From assembly GCF_024166365.1 (NCBI RefSeq), contig NC_064830.1, positions 88,902,721-88,966,720 of the forward strand: a stretch of 64,000 nt of DNA, given 5' to 3'. Shown piece after piece: positions 1-10,150 of this stretch. The position numbers and the translations under genes were made by a program. Every line of letters starts with the position of its first letter. Within the stretch, counting starts at the first letter, position 1. The DNA comes from Elephas maximus indicus (Eukaryota; Chordata; Mammalia; Proboscidea; Elephantidae). The notes beneath the pieces were generated by a model. It searched no databases and was not told the origin of the DNA. It saw nothing but the letters and a program-made list of their open reading frames with translations.

Positions 1-95
1 TCATTGAAAACCCTATAAAGTGCAGTTCTACTCTGACACACATTGGTCACCATGAGTTGAAAATGACTTGCCAGCAACTTTTTTTTTTTTTTTTT
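1..95 (+). mobile_element. AfroSINE 3' end (cut by window start)
   Basis: Diverged copy of the SINE tail (ggaaaccctatggggcag / tctactctg / ctatgagt blocks) followed by a poly-T run, then L1 sequence. Confidence 0.65.
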
Positions 96-2900
96 ACTAA
101 TAATGTTGTCTCTTTTCACTGTATTTATTAACCATTGATGTATCTTCTTTGGTGAAGTATATGTTCAAATATTTTACCCATTTCTAAATTGAGTGTTTTC
201 TTATTATTGAATTCTTTTTGCCATTTCATTTTATATGTAATTATTGAATCCTGGGAGTTCTTTATATAGTCTGAGTACAAGTTTTTTTTTTTTAATTTCT
301 ATTATGCTTTAAGTTTGTAAATCAAGTCAATCTCTCATAAAAAAATCTATATACACCTTACCATACACTCCTAGCCACTCTCCCCTCAACAAGACAGCAT
401 GGTCCCTCCCTCCACTCTCTCCTTTCGTGTCCATTCTGTCAGCTTCTGACCCCCTCTGCCCTCTCATGTCCCCTCCAAACAAGAGATGCCCACATAGTCT
501 CATGTGTCCACTTGATCTAAGAAGCTCACTCTTCACCAGTATCATTCTCCATCCCATAGTCCAGTCCAATCCCTGTCTGAAGAGTGGGCTTTGGGCATGG
601 TTCCTGTCTTGGGCCAACAGAAGGTCTGGGGACCATGACCTCTGGGGTCCTTCTAGCTCAGTCAGACCATTAAGTCTAGTCTTTTTATGAGAGTTTAGGG
701 TCTGCATCCCACTGCTCAACTGCTCCCTCAGGGGTTCTCTGTTGTGTTCCCTTGTCAGGGCAGTCATCTGTTGTAGCCAGGCACCATCTAGTTCCTCTGG
801 TCTTAGGCTAATGTAGTCTCTGGTTTATGTGGCCCTTTCTGTCTCTTGGGCTCATAATTACCTGTGTCTTTGGTGTTCTTCATTCTCCTTTGCTCCACGT
901 GGGTTGAGACCAATTGATGTATCTTAGATGCGTTTAAGACCTCAGACACCACTCTGAAGTGGGATGCAGAATGTTTTAATAGGTTTTATTATTATGCCAG
1001 TTGACTTAGATGTCCCCTGAAACCATAGTCCCCAAACCCCTGCCCCTGCTACGCTGGCCTTTGAAGCATTCAGTTTATTCAGGAAATTTCTTTGCTTTTG
1101 GTTTCGTCCAGTTGTGCTGACCTGTCCTGTATTGTCTTTTCCTTTACCTAAAATAGTTATCTACTAATTAGTGAAAACCCCTCTCCCTTCCTCCTTCCCC
1201 ACTCTCATAACCATCAAAGAATATTTCCTTCTGTTTAAACTTTTTTTTTAATCAGACATATGATTTGTAGATTTCTCCCCATCTTTGACTTGTCTTTTCA
1301 TTGTCTTTTGAAGAACAGTTCTTTTGTTGAGGTCAAATAGATATTTTTCTTCTATAAAGATTTCCTCCGATGGTCTTTGATTCATTTTGAGCTTATTTTT
1401 TTGTTTTTTGCATATGGATATACAATTGTTTCAGCACCATTTCCTGAAAAAAAATTTTTTTCTGCATCTGTTGAAAATATATGTCTATTTTTGGGTTATT
1501 TTTTCCATTAATCTGTTTGTCTATCTTGACATTATATACCACATGGTCTTTATTTACTATGGTTTTATAACAAATCTTAAAGTCAGGTAGTTAAGTCCTC
1601 CAACTTCATCCATCTTTTTCAAAGTTGTTTTGACTATTGTAGGTTCTTTACATTTCCATATAAATTTTAGAATTAGATTTCTACAAGGAAGCCTGCAGGG
1701 ATTTTGGTTGGAATTCCATTAAATATAAAGATCAGTTTGGGGAAAATTGAGAACTGTATCGAGTCTTCCAACCCATGAACATGGTATATATTTAAGTACT
1801 CCTTGATTTTATCCATCAACATAATTTTCATCATACAGATCCTGCACCTTTTGTTAGATTTATTCTGAAGTTATTTCCACCCTCACCCTTTTTTAAAGCT
1901 AACATAAGTGGTATTGATTATTTAGGTTTCCAATTGTTCGCTGAGAGTTACGGAAATAAGATTGATTTTTGTGTTGACATCGTATCCTCCAACTTGCTAA
2001 ACTCACTTAGTTGTAGGAATTATTTGTAGATTCCTCAGGATTTTCTAGGTAGACAAACAGTTCATGTGCAAGCAGGGACAGTTTTGTCTCTTCCCTTCTA
2101 ATTTACATGCTTTTACTTCTTTGTCTGCCTTACCAAACTAAGACTTGCAGTAAGATATTGAGTAACACTGGTTAAGAGTGGATATCCTTGATTTATTCCA
2201 GGTCTTAGGGGGAAAACATTCTTTCACCCCTAAGCTGCATGTTAGCTACAGGATTTTATCAGACTGAGGAAATTCCCTTCTGTTCCTTTCACAAATGAAT
2301 ATTGAATTTTATCAAATGCTCTTTTCGTATAAACTGCTGTGATCATAAAGTTTTTCTTTAGTCTGTTAATGGATTTCATCTGTTGACCCAGTCTTGCATT
2401 CCCAGAATAAACACAACTTGGTCATGATGTATTATTTTTATTTTTTGTCTATGTCAATAGAGAATACTGGCCTGTAGTTTTCTTGTAATGATTTGTCTGG
2501 TTTTGTTTACCACGGTAATGCTGGCCTTATGAGTTGGAAAGTGTTCCCGTGTCTTCTATTTTTTGGAAAAGACTGTGTACAACTGGCTGTTTCTTTTTAA
2601 AAAATGTTTAGTAGCACTTACCAGTGACACTATCCTGCAGATACCTTGGAAAAAAAAATTTTAACTACAAATTCAATTCAATAGACAAAGGTCTATTCAG
2701 GTTATTCATTTCCTCATAGGTGAGTTGATAGTTTGTGCCTTTCAAGAAATTGATCCATTTAAGTAGTCAAATTTAAAGGTATAAAGTTGTTCAGGGTATA
2801 CCCTTATTATCTTTTAAATATTTCTAGGGCCTTTCCTGATGTCCCCTTTCATTCATGATATTGGTAATTTGTCTTCTCTTTTTTTGTTAGTTGCTATACC
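96..2900 (-). mobile_element. Old L1 ORF2 region, split by a younger L1 3' end
   Basis: 96-284 and 1246-2900 are colinear in an old L1 read on the minus strand; the phrases continue across the gap. The open frames are heavily broken. The gap (285-1245) is a separate, younger insertion. Confidence 0.8.
285..1245 (-). mobile_element. 5'-truncated younger L1: mainly its 3' UTR
   Basis: A poly-T start is followed by the 0.9 kb segment that recurs at 42281-43161 and 57612-58560. In the last copy it directly joins the C-terminus of L1 ORF2, which identifies it as the L1 3' UTR. Similar A/T blocks at both ends (AAGTTTTTTTTT and AAACTTTTTTTT) may be the target-site duplication. Confidence 0.8.
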
Positions 2901-2902
2901 TA

Positions 2903-3244
2903 GAGGTCCCTGGGTGGTGCAGTTTGTGCTTGACTACTAACCTAAAGGTTGGTGATCTGAACCCACTCTTGTGGCGTAGTGTTTAAGTGCTACGGCTGCT
3001 AACCAAGAGGTCAGCAGTTCAAATCCGCCAGGCACTCCTTGGAAACCCTAGGGGGCAGTTCTACTCTGTCCTATAGGGTCGCTATGAGTCGGAACTGACT
3101 TGACAGCAGTGGGTTTTGTGATGTCACAGAAGAAAGGCATGGCAATCTGCTTCTGTAAATATTACAGCCACGACAGCCTTATGGAACAGTTCTACTCTGT
3201 ATGTAACACGTGAGTTGCAATCAACTTTATGGCAATGAGTTTAT
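2903..3244 (+). mobile_element. AfroSINE nested inside another AfroSINE
   Basis: 2903-2966 and 3120-3244 form a long-type AfroSINE, with the extra module around agaagaaaggcatggcaatc. A short-type copy (2967-3118) is inserted in it with its own tRNA-like head and tail. Confidence 0.8.
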
Positions 3245-5640
3245 TTTCTAATTTCTCATGACTTTCTCTTTGAATTATGGGTTATTTTTTAAAATTTCCA
3301 AATATTTAGGGGGTTTTCCAGATATCTTTGTTAATTCCTATGTTTAGAGAACATAGTTTGTATAATCTCAGTTCTTTTAAATTTGTTAAGGCTTCTTTTA
3401 TGGCCCAGAATATGGTCTATAGTAGTGAATGTTTCATGTGCACTTGAAAAGAATGGAGTGTTCTGTAAATTTCAATTAGGTCAACCGGTTGAGTTGTTCA
3501 GGGCTTGCCCAGTGCTGCTGTCAATGCAAATACAAGTGAGTGGTTTTTTCCCACAATTTTGGAGGCTAAAGGTCCGAATCAGTGTCTTCGTCATGTCAAG
3601 GCCTTCAATATTGGTAGCCTTGGGTGTTCCTTAGTTCCTTGGCTTGCAGACAATCCTCACATAGTCTCTGTCTTCCCCCATGTGTATATTTCTGTGTCTA
3701 TTCTGGTCTTTTCAAAACTCAGAAATGATTAGGTTTAGGAACCACCCCACACTGGTATTAAACTTCATTAATATAACAAAAGAAAGACCCTATTTCTAAA
3801 CAGGATCACATTCACAGGTCCAAGGGCCAAAAATACATCTTTTGGGAGGACACAATTCAATCCATAACAAGTTCGTCAATATTCTTGCTGAGCCTATTTC
3901 TACTTAAAAGAGCATAAAGTCTCAAAGCGTAACTGTGGATTGATCTATTTCTCCTTTCAGATCTATCAGGCTTTGCTATGAATTTTGAAGTTCGATTGTT
4001 AGCATATACACTTTTGTTCCTGTCTTCTTGGTGAACTGAGACTTTTATCATTATGTAATTATTTCTGATTATATTTTGTTATGAAGTCTACTTTGATACT
4101 AATAAACCTACTCCAGTTTTCTTTTAATTAATGTTTGTATGGTATTTTTTTAAATCCTTTTCCTTTTAACCAATCTATATCCACATATTTAAAGTAGATT
4201 TATTGTAGAAAGCACTTAGTTGGGTCATGTTTATTAATTCTGACAACCTCTTTTAATCAATGTAATTACTGATATTGTTGGACTTAGGTCTACCATTTTA
4301 TTTGCTTTCATTCATTCTCTCTATTTTTTGTTCCTGTTCCCCTTTTCCTTATTTTGGATTATTTGAATATTTCTATGTTAAGATTTTTAGTGGTTGCCCG
4401 AAGGGTTTATTTAACCATTTCAAGTAAAATATATTTATCATACGGGTTCCCTTCTCCTTTGTAACCATTGTCATGTATTACATCTAATATACTAGAGAGA
4501 AGCCCCTGTGGTACAACTGTTAAGCAATCAGCTGCTAACCAAGAGGTTGATGGTTCAAACCCACCAGCCAGCCACTCCATGGAAGAAAAGACCTGGTAAT
4601 CCGCTCCTGTAAAGATTACAGCCTATGAAACCCTATGGGGCATTCTACTCTGTCCTAAAGGGTTGCTATGAGTTGAAATCAACTTGACAGCACACAACAC
4701 TAAAAACCCGAACAGCCGGTGTTAACAATTTTTTCTTTCAACAGTCATCCCTATTTTATATAATTTAAAAGGAGAAAAAGTCTTTCCTATTTACAATTTC
4801 TGTTGCTCTTCCCTCATTTCCTGAATTTCCAGCTTTTTCTCATGTCATTTCCACTCAGCCTGAAGAACTTTCATTACTACTGGGAAATAGTTTTTCTTTA
4901 TCTAAGAATGTCTTTATTTTGCAGTCATTAGTAAGATTTTTTTTGCTAGATTTAGATACTGGGTTAATTTTTTTCTTTCAGCACTTTAGATATTCCACTG
5001 TCTTCTGGTCTCCACGGTTTCTGAGGAGAAATTGTCATTCAAATCTTTTTTTTTTTTTCCTGGCTGCTTTCAAAGTATTTTTCTTTAACTTTGGTTTTCA
5101 GTTTGATTTTGATGTGTCAGGGTATGATTTTGAGTTTATCCTGATTGGGGTTCACTGAGCTCAAATCTCTAGGCTTATGCCAAATTTCATATGTTTTGGC
5201 CACTATTTGTTTCTGCACCAACCTCTTTCTCGGACCCCAAAAGTGGGATTGCATTTTGATGATATCCCACAAGTCCGTGAGGCCCTGTTCATTTTTCTTT
5301 AATCTTACATCTATTCTTCAGCCTAATTACTATTGATCTTCAAGTTCACTTTCATCATCATCATACTGAGTGCTTCCAGTAAATTTTTTATCTGACATTG
5401 CGTTTTTCAGTTTTATAATTTCCATTTTTTTCCCCCTTCTAAGAACTTCTTTACATTCAAGTGTTTATCCTTTTTCATGGAGCATCGTCCTAACGGCTGC
5501 CTTGCAGTCTTCTGTTAAGATTTGGCATGCCAATGGATTTTTCCTTAAGAACCGATCACATGGTAATTTGGGATTATATCCTGGACATTTTGATTATGTT
5601 CTAAGTTTAGGTTCTGACAAAATCCCCTAGAAAATGGTAT
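3245..5640 (-). mobile_element. Old L1 ORF2/3' region, interrupted
   Basis: 3245-3515, 3865-4490 and 4735 to about 5640 read as a degraded L1 on the minus strand. 3515-3865 is a different old repeat, possibly LTR-derived, that I cannot assign. 4494-4712 is an AfroSINE. The right boundary is uncertain. Confidence 0.65.
4494..4712 (+). mobile_element. AfroSINE, long type
   Basis: tRNA-like head (gctgctaaccaagaggtt, ggttcaaacccacc), middle module (aagacctggtaatccgctcc) and the standard tail. Diverged. Confidence 0.85.
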
Positions 5641-6499
5641 TTTGGTGTTTTAGCAGGTAATCAACCCAGGATTCACACCACAAGTCTTGTCCTATTATAT
5701 GCAAGCAGTGGTGCCAATGTGAGCTGTTTCCAAAGCCATTGATATGCTGCTTTGGGTCTGTCCCACATGAGTCAGGTGGTGGTCCCAATATTAAAGCCTT
5801 TTCTATACCGCTCTGAGTATAGCTGAGAGGTGGACCTAGGACTTGTCCTAGTTCATACAGATACAGGGGAACCCATTTGCCTGCTCTCTCTCTCCTCTCT
5901 GGGACTCCCACATACCCTCTGGCTCCACAGGAGCCCATTTTCCCAGTCCTCTGGCAAGAAAAACAGGCTTATGTAGGGATTTTAGCTGCCCATGCCATCA
6001 CTACAGCTGTATCTCTGTGGATGTCTTTTAGAATATACTGGGCCAAACCAGAGAAAAATTAAATGGCCATTCTCCCACTTCACACCAGTGTCCCCTTCTC
6101 CTGCTTCCTCTGCCCAGTTTCAGCTACTGCAAGTCACACTACTGCAGCTCTGAAACTGCTGCTTGCCCTGAGCAGAGCTAAGGGTGGGGTGGGCTAGGGT
6201 GGATGGGATTGTCCTTTATGTTCTCCAGCTCATCCGGTCAGTCCTCTTTCTGGGTCAGATCTGAGGTTTTTTTTTTTTTACTGCCTGCACGATCACACAG
6301 CTCAGTGAGAGCAGCCTGACCTCAGAGGTAAGTCATGAAAAAGGAAAAATATCAGGAAACTCACCCCTACACGGGCTGCTTCAAGTTTTAACTGTCCTCC
6401 CCAGTATGCCTGCTTTTGTTTACTTTTCAGAGTCCACAGACAGCTTTTTGTATTTTTCCCAATTTTTAGTTGTAATCAGTGGGCTTCGTCCATTTTAGT
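5641..6499. other. Unassigned intergenic sequence
   Basis: No gene or clear repeat family recognised. The short ORFs on both strands lack a recognisable protein signature. It may continue the old L1 or be unique DNA. Confidence 0.4.
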
Positions 6500-7580
6500 C
6501 AACAACAGGAATTAGGAAGCAACTTTTGAGAACTGGTCAATCTGCACTTGTTTTCACAAAAGCTGATACTACTTTTTCTAAGATTTTCTAAATCTGCACA
6601 AACTGATGCTGGGAAATTACATTTGAGAAGAACTTGTAAATTTGAGCTTGTTTTCACAAAAGCAGCTCTTTCAGCTATTTGCTCAAATTCATGCTGGGGA
6701 GCTAGTTTTGAGAATTCACTAATCTAAGCTTGTTTTCACAAAGTGTTTCATCTAGATTTGCTTGAATATATTTTTGAGATGATCATTTGGTTCTGAGCTT
6801 TTTTCCTTCCCTAACAAAAAGTGTTTTATCATCTGATTTGCTTGAGGAAACCCTGGTGGTGTAGCTGTTAAGAGCCACGACTGCTAACCAAAAGGCTGGC
6901 AGTTTGAATCTACCAGGTGCCCCTTGGAAACTCTATGGGGCAGTTCTACTCCACCCTATCGGGCTGCTGTGAGTCGGAATCAACTCGACGGCAACGCGCT
7001 TGGGTTTTTTTTGTTTAATTTGCTCAAACTCAGACTGGGTTTCAGAATTTGTGAATCTAAGCTTATTTTCACAGAAACTTCTGTTCTGGGTCTTGATTTA
7101 CTCATATTGTAACGTTAGTTTTCAGAATTCTTACTTTCACAAAAGACTAGATGTGGTCAAGCTCGTGCTGGGAAATTACTTTTCAGAGCCTGGTTTTCAA
7201 AAACTATCTTTTTTCATCTAAATTTGCTTAAACTCATGTTGGGAAGATACTTTTAAGAATGTGTGCATCTTGTTTTTTTTTTTTTACAAGAACCGTTTCA
7301 TCTTACATGTGCTCAAGTTCATACCTGAAAGTTTCTTTGGAAAATAATTTGTGAATCTGAACTTGTTTTAAGAAAAAATGTTGATTCTGTTAGTGTTTCA
7401 ATTAGATGTGCCCAAATTCAGAAGGGCAATTTCTTTTGAAAAGAATTTCTCAATCTAAGTAAAAACAAACAAAACAAATAAATCTGCTAGTTTTCAGCTG
7501 TTCTTTTTAAAAGTCACTTTGGGAAGCTTCTTTTGAGGAAAAAAGCTTGTGAATTTGAGATTTTCACAAAAAACTGAAGG
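6500..7580. repeat. Degenerate tandem repeat, about 80-bp period, about 11 units
   Basis: Units share the order TTTGCTCAAA, then TCATGCTGGGAA, TTACTTTTGAGAA, GTGAATCTAAGC, TTGTTTTCACAAAAG. The TTTTCACAAA core or a decayed form starts near 6549, 6649, 6730, 6806, 7061, 7130, 7192, 7271, 7361, 7450 and 7553. After removing the SINE at 6845-7015, spacing is about 60-103 bp. I cannot match it to a known family. Confidence 0.6.
6845..7015 (+). mobile_element. AfroSINE within the tandem repeat
   Basis: Short type with full head and tail. It is flanked by ATTTGCT on both sides, so it inserted into an already repeated array. Confidence 0.88.
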
Positions 7581-7635
7581 GTGTGCAGAGGAAGAGATGT
7601 TTAGCCTCCTCCCAAAAAGCTAGCGCTGAGGTGGG

Positions 7636-7831
7636 CAGGGGTCAGTAAATTATATCCCGAGGGACAAATGTGGCCTACGGGCTGTTTCTGTACAACCCAC
7701 TAGTCAAGAATGGTTTTTGTACTTTTAAAGGGTTGTTAAAAAGAAGGAATATGCAACAAACCATATGTAGCCCACAAAGCTTAAAATATTTACTATCTAG
7801 CCTTTTACAGAAAAAGCTTTGACAACCCCTC
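7636..7831. mobile_element. hAT-Charlie-type DNA transposon fossil
   Basis: Ends are imperfect inverted repeats: caggggtcagtaaa at the left and the complement of gaggggttgtcaaa at the right. Size and internal words suggest a non-autonomous MER-type element. Confidence 0.55.
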
Positions 7832-8144
7832 TTCTGTGGTCACCATTCACAGACTAGAAAATGAAATCTTCTGAAAATTATGCAATACAATGGCTCTGCC
7901 TCCTGCCAAAGAACGCTAAACTCGCCAAATTTAGTATAATGCAGCCTAGCCCAGAGACACCTAGGCTTTTCAGCCTCTCTATCACCTCTCCTCTTTTTCT
8001 ACTACCACTGGCCATTCCTCCCTCTGACTTCCCTTTTACTCTTCTAACTCATATGTTGAGTTCAGTCTTGGACCTCCTTCTCCTCTATGCTCCCTACTCC
8101 AAAAATGTAATTAGCACCAAGTATAACAACTAAAAAGATCATGA
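7832..8144. other. Unassigned intergenic sequence
   Basis: Nothing recognisable. A 90-codon ORF on the plus strand has no family features. Confidence 0.4.
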
Positions 8145-8335
8145 AGTCAGATTGCCTTGGTGTGTACCTAGCTCCCTCGCTTCCTAGTTATGTGATTTTA
8201 GGCAAATCACTTAACCTCTTTGGGCCTCAGTTTCCTTATCTATAAAATGGGAACAACAGAATTATTCTAAGAGGATTAAATAAGTTAAACTATGTAAAGC
8301 ATCTAGCACGTAAGCATTCAATAATGCTGGCTTGT
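8145..8335 (+). mobile_element. MIR SINE
   Basis: Contains the MIR core order: tatgtgattttaggcaaatc, acttaacctctttgggcctc, agtttccttatctataaaat, and the gtaaagcatctagcac tail. Confidence 0.85.
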
Positions 8336-8490
8336 TGGCTATGATGTTATCCACTTTCCACAAGTATTTTATAACCACTCACTTTAAAATCTCTGTCCTC
8401 TTCCTTCTGTAGTTATCTCCTAGTGTATATCTCTCCTTTTTTTCTTTTAATATTAGAAATCCCCACCTAGAGGCATTTTAGTCTCCTATA

Positions 8491-8647
8491 AGGAAACCCT
8501 GGTGGCACAGTGGTTAAGAGCTACATCTGCTAACCAAAAGCTTGGCAGTTTGAATCCACCAGGCACTCCTTGGAAACTCTATGGGGAATTTCTACTCTGT
8601 CATATAGGGTCACTATGAATCGGAATCGACTCGATGGCAATGGGTTA
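8491..8647 (+). mobile_element. AfroSINE, short type
   Basis: Starts aggaaaccctggtggcacag and ends in the cggaatcgactcgatggcaa tail. Low divergence. Confidence 0.9.
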
Positions 8648-8654
8648 ATGTGTT

Positions 8655-8995
8655 ACAGGGTGGTAAGGATATGACACTAAGTTCTGGTCAATGAGATCAG
8701 TGTAATTTCCAGGCCCTCTACTTTCTCTTTCCCTTCCTGCGGGGCTGGACAAGGATGTTGGGCTGGTGAGCCAGCTTTAACTATGTAGAAGAGGATAACA
8801 ACCTAGGAAATGGTACAGCAACAAGACAATGAGACCCTGGTTCCCTGGATGATTTTGTGGAACACAAGCTGCCTATCCCCAAGTCTGGGCCACTCGTCTA
8901 CCTCTGGACTGTCACATAAGAAATAAACTATTTTGCTTGAATCAATGCAGTCTCTTTGTTATAGCTGCTTAGCCTACAGTCTAATTAATTCAAAT
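8655..8995 (+). mobile_element. MLT1-like LTR fossil (ERVL-MaLR)
   Basis: 3' half reads tggactgtcacataagaaat, aaactattttgcttgaatc and tctctttgttatagctgct, the usual MLT1 end with its AATAAA. Non-coding. Confidence 0.65.
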
Positions 8996-9969
8996 TCTAA
9001 ATTCTTATATCCAACTGCCCTACTTTTATACCTCAGACATCGGTAAAACCAACCTCATTAACAGCCCACTCTGCAGACCTGCTATTTTTTTATTCCTGAA
9101 CATACAAATAGTATTCCAGTTATTTCCTTATAACAGCCCTGATAGCTTGTTACACACAAGCCTCTTCAATCATTCACCCCCTACATCGATGATCCTAATT
9201 ATGCTGGTCTTTAGCTGCTTTTTGCTGTTTCCAAATTCCAATATTATACAATGCTACTTCATTATTTTTCTTAAAACTGAATCTATTCATGCTATTTTGT
9301 CTACAAAAACCCAAAGCATTCAAAGGTTTTATGAAACGGTTCCAGTTTAAGGCTCCACGTACTCTTTATACCAACCATACTATTCTTTTCCTCCTTCAGT
9401 GCCTTTGCTCTTTTTCCTCTGTCTAGATGAATACTTCTCAAACTGTCATGAAGGATGATTTTTAAAAAGTCCAATCTATTGTAGACCAATAGTTTTGTAA
9501 AATACAATAAGCACGAATTACCAGAGACACAATCACATGTGTAAACATCATGACAACGTCCAATTACTCCAAAAGTTTCTCCTTTTGGAGAAACTTACCC
9601 CTAATTATGGTGCTTGTCTTGTCATGGACAAGTAAGACCAGATCCACACTGGTCCAAGGACACCTAGGCCTGGTGACCACCACCCACCCAATCCTCAGGG
9701 TCCAACCACCACCACTGCCCCCATTACTCTTTCCTTGACATTCATCCCCCCAGTCACATCCTGCTCAACATTACCCACCACCTGTTTTTCATACTCCTGT
9801 TATAATTTATCACGTTGCTACAATTTTCTGTTACATGTCAAAGAGCAGCAAGGTCTTTAAGTCAGGCATGTGTATGAATCATCTCTGCAACCTGGGCCTT
9901 TTACATGTCATGTGGCAAACGCTCAGCAAATGAATGAGTCCAACACACACCTGTGGTGACGTGCAGTTG
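8996..9969. other. EIF3C downstream flank, no gene seen
   Basis: Mostly unique-looking, moderately A/T-rich sequence. The small ORFs have no recognisable features. Confidence 0.5.
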
Positions 9970-10067
9970 AGAAACTGTAGCAACTCTAAATAGACCTTTA
10001 ATGACTGCGTATGGCTTAGGACTTAAAACGATGAGTGATTTGGGCCATGGAGACAGAGGTGGAGAGT
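9970..10067 (-). terminator. EIF3C: EIF3C 3' UTR and polyadenylation signal
   Basis: About 65 nt after the stop, ATTAAA lies on the minus strand (plus positions 9997-10002). It is followed within about 45 nt by a GT-rich run (GGTGTGTGTTGG, about 9935-9955) that fits a downstream element. The 3' UTR is therefore under 100 nt. The cleavage site (about 9975-9985) is inferred. Confidence 0.75.
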
Positions 10068-10150
10068 TCAGTAGGCTGTCTGAGACTGCTGCTGGCGGTA
10101 GCCACCACGGCGCATGTAGCCCTCATTTTTGCGGTAGCCATCCTTCTGAT
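10068..10150 (-). CDS. EIF3C: EIF3C last coding exon (residues 887-913 and stop)
   Basis: Encodes the Gly/Tyr/Arg/Gln tail ([18 protein letters not shown] then QQQSQTAY) and the TGA at 10068-10070. Acceptor ATCTCCTACAG. The exon continues as a short 3' UTR to about 9975. Confidence 0.96.

Noticed and set aside
6924..7221. ORFs of 62 and 73 codons
   Set aside because: They start inside an AfroSINE and run into the degenerate tandem repeat.
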